From positions 100,400,994-100,464,993 of the forward strand of contig CM058233.1 in the NCBI GenBank assembly GCA_030180135.1: a stretch of 64,000 nucleotides of DNA. Direction: 5' to 3'. Shown piece by piece: positions 37,568-48,224 of the stretch. The stretch's first letter is position 1, and the number at the start of each line of letters is the position of its first letter. The position numbers and the translations under genes are program-made. The notes under the pieces are model-generated. The model ran no database searches, was not told the DNA's origin, and saw nothing but the letters and a program-made list of their open reading frames with translations. Source of the stretch: Orychophragmus violaceus (Eukaryota > Streptophyta > Magnoliopsida > Brassicales > Brassicaceae).

Positions 37568-38663
37568 TAAACACACTTTAGGCCCATTTAGTATAATGGG
37601 TCTATATTTCCTTTCCTCAGCCCAGTCTACTTAGAATTTGGAGTGGCTCTCTACATCAGAGTGATAATTAATTATCATCTTTTACATTTTCATTTTTTTT
37701 TTAATTTTGTTGATACGGTATAATAGTTTTGTCGCAAAAGGATTGATGTGTTCAGCTTTGGAGTCATCTTATGGGAGCTAATGACTACATTAATACCATG
37801 GGACCGTCCAAACTCCATTGAGATCACTTATCAACTTTTGTTCTTGTGAGACTATAGCATAATCAAAAAGATTATAATCAAGTTTAAATAGATTATTGGA
37901 GTTGTGGGGTATCATGGACCGACGGTTGGACATGCCTGAAGGATTAAATCCCCGGTTGGACATTCAATTTATTTATTTTAAATGTCTACTACAGTTTGGT
38001 TTGGTTTGGTAATATTTTGGGTCAATCTTTTGTCTTGGTAGCGGTTGCAATAAATCTAGTTGGAGTCTGTTTTGCTCAGTATAAAATGATACACAACGAC
38101 TTACAAATGAATGTTTTTTTTTTCTTTCGGACCCAGATGCAAAACTAAATAATAAAAGGAGAGAAATAGAGAAATACGAGAAGAAAAAAGGAGATTGGTG
38201 GCTTTTGTGATTTGGAATGTAGTTGGTTTCTAAGAGAGCAGAGAGATAAAGGGGAAGGTTGAGGCAGTGAGCAATGAAAATGCGTAGATACATGCCTGTG
38301 ACCTCTGGACAACAATCTTATAGACTTCTAGCTCTTGCCGTGTATGTATTTCGTAGCATTTGAATTGGAATTATCTTCACTATTACCTTTCTTATATTAT
38401 GTGTGATTGATTGATGAGAAAAGAGTCGATATCCATTACCAAAAAGAGAGAGGTATCCCAAGCGGCATCTTTTAGGGAATACTGTTTCACCGGAATACAG
38501 TGATTGCATATGTATTTTTTTTAGTTATTATGGTACAAGTCACTGTTAAGGAAGTACGGTGCACAGTAATTTAAATACTTGCTTTCAAGCATCTATCGTA
38601 ATCTAAAAATGTCGTTGTTAATTGTTATTGCATGGCATGAAGGATTGAATGAAACCGCCAACG
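37568..38663. other. Intergenic DNA, no gene recognised
   Basis: Small GC-neutral patches such as 37730-37850 (GTGTTCAGCTTTGGAGTCAT, then CTTATGGGAGCTAATGACTA) look like a decayed protein-kinase C-lobe fragment (D-x-F-S-F-G-V-I-L-W-E-L pattern), but the stretch is very short. Nothing else is supported. Confidence 0.45.
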
Positions 38664-38679
38664 ATAGTGTTTTAATCTT

Positions 38680-39656
38680 TTTTTTTTAAAATAATATATA
38701 TATATATAACTTAAACCGATCTTTAACCGGGGATCAACCGGGATTTACAGAACCGAACCAATACAAAAGACTAAACAACCGAAACCTAATAAACCGGTGT
38801 GAGGACCCTCAAACCGACCCGAAATCTCAGAATTGCGTCGACACCCTTTAGGGTCGAACCATGCCGTCCTCGTCGACACCCTCTCCGGGTTGATTCACGG
38901 TGCTCGACGACAGCTTTCCCGCACGACCGAAGTTCCGACCCCAGCCGACGTTCCGGCGGCGCAAGCCCTGACCTCCTCTCCCCTTTGCCCGTTGTTGACG
39001 ACTCTTGCAGGAGCCCCACGGACTCAACCGGCGGACCGCTCCCAGCTAAATTCTATGTCTACACCTCCTCCGAGCTCAAGGTCTAACGCGAGAGCCTATC
39101 TCCTCCGGCACCTCCAATCTCTCTTCCCTTCTGTCGACGAAGATTTCTCCGGCAGAGACGACATGCAACAAGGCACGGACCCGTCGCTCCACCGCAGTCG
39201 CTTTTGCGTGGCCACCACCTCCGCGACATATCCGTCGAACGCGTTGCTTCCCTCCTACTCTTTGCCGGCAAAAACGCGAACCAGAACCACATCGACTCTT
39301 CTTTCCCTGCGCTCCTCTCCACCGCCACACGTCCTCAAATGGCCGGGAGACTCGCGACTCACCAGGATCTGACGATTCGTCGGACTCCACCCACGCTCTG
39401 CCGCACCAAAGAGCTCCTCACCACGCAGCGCCAGAAGAAAGAGAGATGAGGAATCATTGGTTCGATTTTTCTTCCACGGCTGTGCTCTAGGCAAGCGCAA
39501 AGACGACGGGAGGCCTCTCACAACCGCGACGGATACCGCCGGGCCGGAGAAGCCTCGAAACCTATAGATCTACGGCGAGAAAGCTTTTCAAAAAAGAGAG
39601 AGAAAAGCTTCGACCGCGTGAATTTCACGCGTACGAAACTCCTTGGTATGTTCTTA
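38680..39656 (-). mobile_element. GC-rich non-LTR retroposon, 977 bp, with 16-bp target duplication
   Basis: ATAGTGTTTTAATCTT flanks both sides (38664-38679 and 39657-39672). The T run after the left copy is the reversed poly(A) tail, so the element lies on the minus strand. The body is GC-rich with overlapping open frames on both strands (longest 179 codons at 38833-39372, plus), none with a domain, as expected of GC-rich non-coding DNA. Length, tail and target duplication recall Sadhu elements of Arabidopsis; I cannot confirm the family by sequence. Confidence 0.85.
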
Positions 39657-39672
39657 ATAGTGTTTTAATCTT

Positions 39673-40290
39673 GTAGATTTGTTTCGGATTTTCCTTTACA
39701 ATCTCATTATTTACAGTTTTACAATAAGGGAAGTCAACTAAAACAACTTTGGATGCTTCATATTAGTCATAAGATTTGTTATTAGGTGCACCTAATCTTG
39801 TCAGTAAAACATAATCTTCTCGATTAGTTTCTATCCAGATCAACTGCTTCAATTATATGATTGCGTAGTGAAAAATACTATATGATTGATCAAATCAGGT
39901 GTATTATTACTTGAATATCATACATATTCATAATATTGACATTTATTAGTCCGTTAAAAACTTAAGAAAAGACCTCAATATCTTGCCAACAATTGTTTTT
40001 TTTGGGTACACAAACATAATTCCGCTGAAATTTTTTGACCATGCGGAAACACGTACGACCGAGTTCATACATGCAGAAGCGTTGACCAATCTTACTTAGC
40101 AGTCAACTAGATATATACGACTAACTAAAATTCATGTAGATTCCACTTTTTGTACTTGTACGCCACGTGACAAAATCACAACGGCCTTTTGGTCCGATGC
40201 CTCTTCTGGCTCTCTCAGTCTCTGTGATGCCTTTTTCTCACTCGCAGGCCATACCCAAGATTCCAGTGGATTATTTGTCGGTCCTATGAC
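39673..40290. other. Intergenic DNA
   Basis: No gene or clear repeat end was seen in this stretch between two retroelements. Confidence 0.6.
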
Positions 40291-40297
40291 GATACCA

Positions 40298-40577
40298 TGA
40301 AAGATAATATAAAATAGAATATATTGAATTAGGTTGAATGATACAAGATTAATGAGACTCATATATATAGTGTATCATAGACAATATTGATAACACCAAA
40401 TAATGTAAATCTTTCTAATCCTTATCACAATAGAATATTTAATCCTTATCAGAATAGGATATATATCATAATATTCTTCGGTTGGGCTTCACGGGCTTCA
40501 CTTCATATCCGGGCTCTTGTGGCCCACATTATTTGGTACGCAAGATACACATCTTGCTACCTAATATATCTCCAATA
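40298..40577 (-). repeat. TRIM-like element, 3' LTR
   Basis: 280-bp LTR, apparently identical to 41397-41676. Just outside it lies GATACCA (40291-40297), which repeats seven bases of the primer-binding site found next to the other LTR. Confidence 0.9.
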
Positions 40578-41396
40578 CTCCCCCGCACGACAAAGGTGGG
40601 ACGCAAAACACGAAATCCGCAATCATAACACGGAACACCTTTGTTGTGGACACTTGTCGAGGACGGACAAAATAGGTCAACAGACTCCTCCAGGCATAAA
40701 CTTCAGTCTTCAGAAAATAGGGATGAAACTTCAACTCGTCTTTGGTCTTGATAGAAAAGGGGAATAATATCCCGTGGGCGCAACTCCTGCAGCTCCACAA
40801 ATAAACGTCCATATCTTGGACAGTCCACAAATCGGACTAAATTTTGACCTAAAGACAAAGTGTTCAACTAGAACTCCCCCGTAATGGTTAAACTATAACC
40901 AAAATATTCCAAACTATGGAAAACCAAAACTTTGAAAAAAAAAAATTCTAAACTTTAGAATAAATCTTATAATTTGTTTTTTTTTTTTTAATTATTGTGA
41001 AAACCCTAAACCCTTAACTTTCAATAACCCGAAAGTTTTAAACCAAAAATACCCAAATCCTTAAATTTGTTTCGTTAAAAAATATCTCTAATTTTTGCAC
41101 CAAAAATCCAACTTAAAACCTTAAAGAATTGGGAAAAAAAAACCTTAAAGAAATATGAAAGTAAAACACGTACCCAAAACCATATTAGAAAACCTATTAA
41201 ATTTAAAGACTGGCCCAAAGAATCACGTGGAGTGTTTCACGTCATCCTTCAAAGTAAGAACACGTCTACTTTGCCTTACGTCCTCGTCCGGATCATCTTC
41301 ATCACCACCGGCTTCAACCTCGTCGATGGTCATCACCTTAATCTTTATTGCGGAAACGTTAAGAACAATCCACAAAAATCGTCTGCTCTGATACCA

Positions 41397-41676
41397 TGAA
41401 AGATAATATAAAATAGAATATATTGAATTAGGTTGAATGATACAAGATTAATGAGACTCATATATATAGTGTATCATAGACAATATTGATAACACCAAAT
41501 AATGTAAATCTTTCTAATCCTTATCACAATAGAATATTTAATCCTTATCAGAATAGGATATATATCATAATATTCTTCGGTTGGGCTTCACGGGCTTCAC
41601 TTCATATCCGGGCTCTTGTGGCCCACATTATTTGGTACGCAAGATACACATCTTGCTACCTAATATATCTCCAATA
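41397..41676 (-). repeat. TRIM-like element, 5' LTR
   Basis: 280-bp LTR followed on the minus strand directly by the primer-binding site TGGTATCAGAGC. Confidence 0.9.
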
Positions 41677-41729
41677 TCCTTTTACGAGTACGAGTTAGAT
41701 AGATTCTCCAAAGTACAACACGTGAACCA

Positions 41730-41972
41730 TGATGAATAAAACTTTGTTTTTATGTTTGACTCTTTCAAATTGAGCAAGTCTCCCAGCTTAAAAAAAAAAG
41801 TCTCCCAGCTTAATAGGAGCATCAGTCGTTGAGTTTGTTTCGGGAAGTTAGTTCTATATTTTTGTTGTAAGCTCTTATAAGAGCATTTGATTTCTTTTAT
41901 GATGAATGCAAGTGTTTTGCACAGTTTTTTTTTTTGTCTTGAATAACACAAAACATTGTCTCAGAGATAATA
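41730..41972 (+). repeat. Copia A 5' LTR
   Basis: About 243 bp; it carries a small tandem duplication (AGTCTCCCAGCTTA twice at about 41780-41815) that the 3' LTR lacks. Confidence 0.9.
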
Positions 41973-42011
41973 ATTGGTATGAGAGCCTAAAAAGCATGTT
42001 ACCTAAGAAAG

Positions 42012-42940
42012 ATGAGTCAGAAAGAGAGTTTGATCATACCAAAATTCGATGGGGATTACAAATACTGGGCCATGCTGATGAAGAATCAGATCAGATCAAA
42101 GGAATGGTGGGATCTGATCGAGACAAGAATTCCAAGGGTTGAAAGAAACGTGATCCTCACTGAACCTCAACGCAAGGAAATTGCAAAGAAGATGGTGATT
42201 GATCACAAGGTGAAGAATTATATTTTTGTTTCCATAGACAAAACAATTCTGAAGACAATTTTGAAGAAGGAGACATCCAAGGATCTATGGGAGTCTATGA
42301 AACGAAAGTATCAAGGTAATGACCGAGTTCAACGTGCGCAGTTGCAGAGGTTGCGCAGAGAATTTGAAGTATTATATATGAAGCTCGGAGAAACAATCAC
42401 ATATTATTTCTCTAGAGTAATGGAAGTTGCCAACAACATGAGAAACTTGGGAGACGATATGCCAGATTCCAAAGTAGTGGAGAAAATCTTGAGAACTCTG
42501 GTAGAGAAGTTTAATTATGTTGTTTGTGCGATTGAAGAGTCAAACAATATCAGTGAGATGACAATAGATGGATTGCAAAGCTCTATGATGGTACATGAAC
42601 ATAACTTAAGTGTAGAGCATACTCTTAAGATTGAAGGGCAATGGAAACAGAGTGGTGTCAGAGGAAGATGAAGTTATCACGCAGAAAGAAGCTGGGGATG
42701 TGGACATGGAAAATTCAGAGGAAGAGGACGAGGATACCTCAATAAGGAGAAGATAGAATGTTACAAGTGCCACAAGATGGGTCACTACAAGTCAGAGTGT
42801 CCAGAATGGCAAAAAGAAGCCAACTATGCAGAACATGATGAAGAAATGGTTCTGATGGCGCATGTCAACATGACTGAGGAGAAGAAAGAACACGTATGGT
42901 TCTTGGATTCATGATGCAACAACCATATGTGCGATATCAA
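42012..42940 (+). pseudogene. Copia A gag and start of protease
   Basis: An open frame of 219 codons (42012-42671) begins like copia Gag (LIIPKFDGDYKYWAMLMKNQ) and ends at a TGA. The same frame then resumes with an arginine/glycine-rich stretch and a CCHC zinc knuckle (CYKCHKMGHYKSEC, near 42758-42800), which packages RNA. The protease active-site region follows as WFLDS then a stop where the family has Gly or Ser (about 42900-42915). Translation past 42671 is therefore blocked twice before the nested insertion. Confidence 0.85.
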
Positions 42941-42991
42941 GGAATTGTTCAGCGAGTTTGATAACACATTTAGGCAGAATGTGAAGCTTGG

Positions 42992-43910
42992 TGATAGGTC
43001 AAGAATTATCCATATTCTAACTGCAAGTGCACATATATGCAATCGTAGTATAAGGGTATCGAATCCACAAAGACTCAAGTTCACACAACATATTATATGT
43101 TTTTAAATCAAGCTAAGTCAATCAGATGAAAGCGGTAAATAATGCAAGTAACTAAAAGAGTGTTTTCAATGGGAGGAAAGCGCTAGACTTAGGAAGTTCT
43201 CAGGAAATCATGCAGTGTCAAACACTTTAATAATCATGATTCATATTAAGCACAATTTCAAGAACTAAAATCACAATAGTCAAATAACTCAACTCACGCT
43301 GCAATTATTATCTATGTCTAGCAATCTAATGATTCAAAGCTCTTTGCAATCTTAGAGTTCTAGACAAGCATTAATAGTAAGTTCTTTAGTTCACAATTCT
43401 CTTAGACCAAATCTCTTTGTGTCTAGTCAAATTGCTCACACTAAGTTCTATCAGATTATAATTCACACTTTCGTGCCAAATTAATTATCTAAGATCTAAA
43501 GTCTAGGTGATCAATCCATAATTCAGTTTTAATCTCAACTTAGGTGATGAACATATAGATTTAGAGTCCTAATTATCTAGTGATCTAACAAGGCATGAAA
43601 TCCCTACGAGAATCCCTAAATCTAACAAAGGTTACTACTCAGACGTGGTATCGAATGAACAACACATATTTGAATAGAAAACCAAAGACTGAATAGATAA
43701 ATAAAATGGGGTTCGAAATCCTTCTCTCAAAGGTTACAAGTAGCAGAATCAGCCCCAAGCAAAATATCTCAATCTCCAGAGCAAAACTCCTAACTTTGCT
43801 CCAAACGCATGCTTACCTGTAAAAGACTCAATAGACTCGAAAAACAAGGTTAAAGACTCAATATATACACTTTTATCATGGTTGAAAACCTAGAAAACCA
43901 TGATATATCA
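42992..43910 (-). repeat. Palindromic element, left LTR (with internal deletion)
   Basis: 919 bp, TGATATATCA at its 5' end (right edge) and CTATCA at its 3' end. Compared with the LTR at 54979-56118 it lacks about 263 bp between two TTTTG words, and with them the paired-palindrome motif. Confidence 0.85.
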
Positions 43911-45235
43911 ACTCCCCCACACTTAGCTCTTGCTTTCCCTCAAGCAAACATAAAACCAAAGTGTGAAAAAGAAGTTTGAAAAACAGAAACTCATTTCGTC
44001 TTAGGAACATCACATTCACATTCACTTAGTAAACCACCTGAAAACATCCCTGCAGAGATCAAGACTACAATGTACTTCCCCCACACTTAGCAACTGTCCC
44101 AAGTAAACTCCATAATCAAGACAGAGCATCCAAATTCATCACACTAACCTCTGTATATAATTATGTGCGGTCTCACAGAGGGAGTATCGATCAGAGGACA
44201 CATGGACTCAACTCATTCAGTTCCTGACCACCAAACTGCCGGTTTCTGGTTCCTTTCTTTTCCCTTTCTCCCTTAGCAACTGATTTTTCTCCATTGGGTA
44301 TCATTTTATTTTTTATCAGTGCTCTTCCCTTTTTATTCGGGGTGTAACTTTGGACATGTTTCCATGGATGTACAGGAGGTAATAGGGGTCTCTACCACTC
44401 CCTTGACCACTTCGAAGCTACTATCTTATCCGCAGTTTATTTCTTTATTTTTTCTTTCTTTTTTTTTACTTTCAAGGGAGGGAAAAGGGAACCATACTCA
44501 AATAGGATTATAGGCTATGTCAGGCACATCAGAGGAATCCGATCCAGAGATACCAAGCCCCTAAGTGAGAAAATTTAGTCATGATTAGAGGTGAAGTTAG
44601 TAGTGGATCCTCTGAATACCTGAGAAGATATGGGTTACCTTGGTAGGTTGATCCGTGTGTGGTTTTCTAACAGTCATAGAGCTACTGCAGGTCTGTCCAA
44701 TAGTCACTTAGTTCCTGTTCCAGCGAAAAAATACCTCGAAAAATCATAGTTTCATACCAATTTTGACTAAATAAAACAGTTTTGAAAACCAAAGGATTGA
44801 CTCTAAGAAAATAAAACACGTCGTCAGTAACCACCTCCCCCACACTTAAACTGCACTGGGCTCAGTGCAGTCGCAGCTTGGGTTTGGTAAAAATCAATCT
44901 AGAACCATAGGATAACTGAGTCAAAAGTTCTGTACCTGAACGCGTTTAGTGTCGACCGACACTAAAGTCAATGTCGACCTCCACTGATTCGACAGGATCA
45001 TACGCAGGATGAAAAAATCGGGCGTGTGGTTGAGTTAATGAGTTAACACTCAAATTCTCACATGTTAGCTGCGTTAGATCACTCAAACATCACGTCAGAA
45101 GCAACAATGGCATGCATAAACTCAAATCATCACAGTTCCAGACCGCTTGGACTGACAAATTGACTAAAAAAGAAACATAAAAATGACTCAAGAGATAAAG
45201 AAAAAGAAAACAAACACAGAACCAGCAGCTAGAAT

Positions 45236-45980
45236 CTAGAACTCCGGAGAGTCTTCATCGTCCATCTCCTCTGAGTCAGCAACCTCTTTTATGTCCTCAT
45301 CCTCCTGGCTGACAGGTGCAGGTGGCCCAGGTGCGCGACGTCGTAGCTGTGTGTGGTGAACACAATGTGATCGTTGGCATGACATGCGATGAAATTTCTT
45401 CCAGATCCCCTTGAGTACAACTGATGTCCACTTCTGCCACTGTCCTCGTGGCATGTCTTCTGCTGGTACAGGAAGGTCTGGGAACCGATAAGCCTCATCA
45501 GGATTGTCAGCAGGGACTGCATCGTGCTCAGCAGTAGAAGCAGCAGCTCCAGAGATGGCGCCTCGAAGCACAGTGGAGCGACGTGGAGCAGCTCGACAAA
45601 TATCTTCAGCAGGCTAAAAGGAGAGCATAAGAGGCTCGTTTGTGATGCCTGTGAGTTTGGTCTCTGGGAGAGGAAAGAGGCGCTCAACGTCATATATATC
45701 AATAAAACACCACATAAACTCTTTCCCAATGGTGTCTTCTTTGATCCAATGCATACTCTTCAGGTGCCTAAAGTCCATGGTGGACTTCTTGGTGCATATG
45801 GACATCTGACTCATGTCAATCCAAAAGTGGTCGAAAATAGGAGTTAAGAGACTCTGAACTGACTCTGTCTTCTGCTCTATTCCTTTGAATGGATTAGTCT
45901 TCAGATCCTATAGATGGTGGGCAAAGACAGCTCCCATGTTGACGTCAGCTTCCAAGTGCGCACCAAGATACACACTAGGT
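45236..45980 (-). pseudogene. Gag-like ORF of the palindromic element, left arm
   Basis: Reading on the minus strand from about 45980, the frame runs YLGAHLEADVNMGAVFAHHL, a stop, then FDHFWIDMSQMSICTKK, MDFRHLKSMHWIKEDTIGK, ETKLTGITNEPLMLSFQPAE, to a proline-rich then acidic tail ending DEDSPEF at 45236. The protein resembles ORF1/gag-region proteins of Athila-type elements in layout, but I cannot name a domain with certainty. One in-frame TAG (near 45910) breaks it. The truncated 5' part suggests that the start of the gene was lost at the palindrome junction. Confidence 0.6.
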
Positions 45981-46012
45981 GCGCGACGTCGTGGCTGTGG
46001 GTGGTGAACACA
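45941..46012. other. Palindrome centre and junction
   Basis: Sequence on both sides is inverted from CAACATGGGAGCTG outward. Between them, the left side continues natively to about 45980. It is followed by about 35 bp that repeat the antisense segment at 45328-45362 (GGTGCGCGACGTCGT and GTGGTGAACACA). This is a filler of the kind left by template switching. Confidence 0.8.
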
Positions 46013-46395
46013 ACATGGGAGCTGTCTTTGCCCACCATCTGGAGGATCTGAAGACTAAGCCATTCACTGGAAAAGAGCAGAAGACATAGTCAGTTCAGAG
46101 TCTCTCAACTCTTATTTTCGACCACTTTGGGATTGACATGAGTCAGATGTCCATATGCACCAAGAAGTTCACCATGGACTTTAGACACCTGAAGAGTATG
46201 CATTGGATCAAAGGAGACACCATTGGGAAAGAGTTTATGTGGCGTTTTATTGATATATATGACGTTGAGCGCCTCTTTCCTCTCCCAGAAACTAAGCTCA
46301 CAGGCATCACAAACGAGCCTCTTATGCTCTCCTTTCAGCCTGCTGAAGATATATGTCGAGCTGCTCCACGTCGCTCCACTGTGCATCGAGGCGCC
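46013..46395 (+). pseudogene. Gag-like ORF of the palindromic element, right arm, part 1
   Basis: This is the inverted copy of the left-arm ORF; MSQMSICTKKFTMDFRHLKS starts at 46138. The frame runs to RRSTVHRGA, where copia B is inserted at GCGCC (46391-46395). It resumes at 53301. Confidence 0.7.
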
Positions 46396-47078
46396 TGTTG
46401 GGAATATCCTGAAATCTATTGTACTTACTCTGAGAGAAAGTCGTATTGTCGAGATGAGACAATCATAGGACACTAGGTAGTCATAACGCTTTGCTAGAAG
46501 CCACTTATGATTAATGGGTTGAGAACTCATTGCTAGTGTTATATGATCCTACAGGGTCACACACCTAAGCAAACTGGGCGTTAAAGACGAGGTTGATCAT
46601 TAATGTAATGATCCAGTGAATGCATATTTGATATGCATTCGATATCAATATTCTGGGGCAGTGTCGATCGATGCAGATAGTGCATCGATCGATGCAACTC
46701 GCGGATTAATCAGATTAATTCGGTTTAATCGTTGGTTAATTCCGTTATGGTTTAAGTCGACATATATAAGATATATGTTCGACCTAAACTGATTTCTAAC
46801 CTAATACACAGCCACCAGAACTTGAATAGAAACCTCTGAAGAGATTGGATCTCTATAGGCACTAGCATCCCTCCTGTTCAGTTTGTATGCGTGTGGATAC
46901 CAGTAGAGGCGCAACATTTGAGGCGCTTCGTGATCTCGATTACTTGTTTATCTTCCGCTGCAAATTCACCAGGTAATCCTGAGATCCCATGATTCAATTA
47001 CATGAACCCTAGATCCTAGACTTGGAATTTATACCTAGGGTTGCCTAATTGGATTAGGAACTGCTAGAAATTCCTTCA
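46396..47078 (+). repeat. Copia B 5' LTR
   Basis: 683 bp; contains a paired-palindrome unit at 46661-46695 and a TATATAAG box (about 46763-46770) that could drive transcription. Confidence 0.95.
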
Positions 47079-48224
47079 GAGGTATCAGAGCTTTAGGGTT
47101 CCATTGAATCTGTAGCATGTTGATTAGATTAGTCGAATCTGAATCTGTGTATGGTTGATACAAACTTGCTAAAATTCGTTTTCATGAAAACTTAATTTAG
47201 GGTTCTGTTCGAAAACGTTTTAGGGCTTTTTCGCATGGTGTCGATCGATGCCAATCCGGCATCGATCGATACAGGTCGAAAACCCGAATAAAATTTAGGA
47301 TTTTTCGCATGGTGTCGATCGATGCCAATCCGGCATCGATCGACACAGGGCGAAAACTCGAATAAAACTTAGTTTTTGCCTAGTGTCGATCGACACAAAT
47401 GTTGCGTCGGTCGACACAAACCTCGTGAGATTGATGAATCGGTTCAATTGGATTGGACCGGTTATCGAGCTTGGTTAATAATGGTTGAACACTGTGAATG
47501 GTTTAATTGCGATTGCTTTGATTAGGTTGGCATCGACCGATGCTAATGTAGCATCGATCGACACTGACCGGTATTCAAAACCGGATCAATTGGATTGATC
47601 GGTTATCGCAGATTGCTTTTGGTCATTCTGCATCGATCGACTCTATAGTAGTGTCGGTCGACATCAGATTTGATGATTAGGTTATTGAACCTAAAATCAC
47701 AGAACCGAAGCAAGATAAATCAATTAATTATAAGAATTAAAACATAATAAAACAAAATATCAAGTAATCCTTGATGTCCTTCCAATCTTGTCAACTGTCA
47801 AGACTCATTTCATTGTACGATAGGCTTGCAGTGCAAGGTATCAACAATTACATGAGTAAGGCAGGAAGTACTCGTGTTGATGGGCTTGCAGTGCAAGGCA
47901 TCAACAATTACATGACTGAAGAGATTGGTTTACTTGACTGGGCCATCAAAATCGTTTTGGGCTCAGAGACATCAGGTGGATTGGGCATGAGATGTAAATC
48001 CACAACCAAGAGTTATATTGGATATAACTAGCAAAGAGTTGCTTACCTAGATAGCTAAAATTTGGGTGATAGCCAGTGGCTCACTCAAGTTTAGTGAAGT
48101 AAGGGTCTTGGATCATTATATTCATCTGAGGAAACATTGTTTGAATATAATGCGAGTTTTCTTAATAGTTAAGACTTCTCATTTCTTGAACATCATAACT
48201 AAAACCTCCCTTGTTTTTCCAGCT
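47079..48224 (+). other. Copia B untranslated leader with motif cluster
   Basis: The stretch begins with the primer-binding site. It carries five paired-palindrome units between 47238 and 47664. A 60-base segment containing units 2 and 3 is itself a tandem duplication (GCATGGTGTCGATCGATGCC at 47233 and 47307). The first part is otherwise non-coding. Confidence 0.8.

Larger units (their letters stand above)
40298..41676 (-). mobile_element. Non-autonomous LTR retrotransposon (TRIM-like), 1.38 kb
   Basis: Two direct repeats of 280 bp (40298-40577 and 41397-41676) flank about 820 bp. The minus-strand order is LTR, primer-binding site TGGTATCAGAGC (reverse complement at 41385-41396, complementary to initiator tRNA-Met), short internal region, purine tract GCGGGGGAG (near 40578-40588), LTR. 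The interior has only small open frames and no gag or pol, so it depends on enzymes from other elements. I could find no difference between the two LTRs by eye. A clean 5-bp target duplication was not found. Confidence 0.9.

Noticed and set aside
37730..37850. Short kinase-like stretch
   Set aside because: The match to a kinase C-lobe pattern covers too few residues and no catalytic motif is present; noted but not called.
38833..39372. 179-codon frame, plus strand
   Set aside because: Lies inside the GC-rich retroposon, overlaps similar-length frames on both strands, and shows low-complexity Ser/Pro/Arg content; a chance frame.
40387..41698. Two nearly identical frames of 126 and 70 codons (40387 and 41486)
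   Set aside because: They start with the same residues only because they lie in the two LTRs of the TRIM-like element; not genes.
45289..45847. Overlapping 107-146-codon frames on both strands near 45.3-45.8 kb and their mirror at 46.1-46.5 kb
   Set aside because: They are other-frame readings of the gag-like ORF in the palindrome arms; the minus-strand frame with the acidic C-terminus is the real one on the left.
46661..46695. TCGATCGA palindromes as a CRISPR-like or bacterial repeat array
   Set aside because: The window is plant nuclear DNA, the repeats are paired and dispersed in retrotransposons, and there are no regular unique spacers or cas genes.
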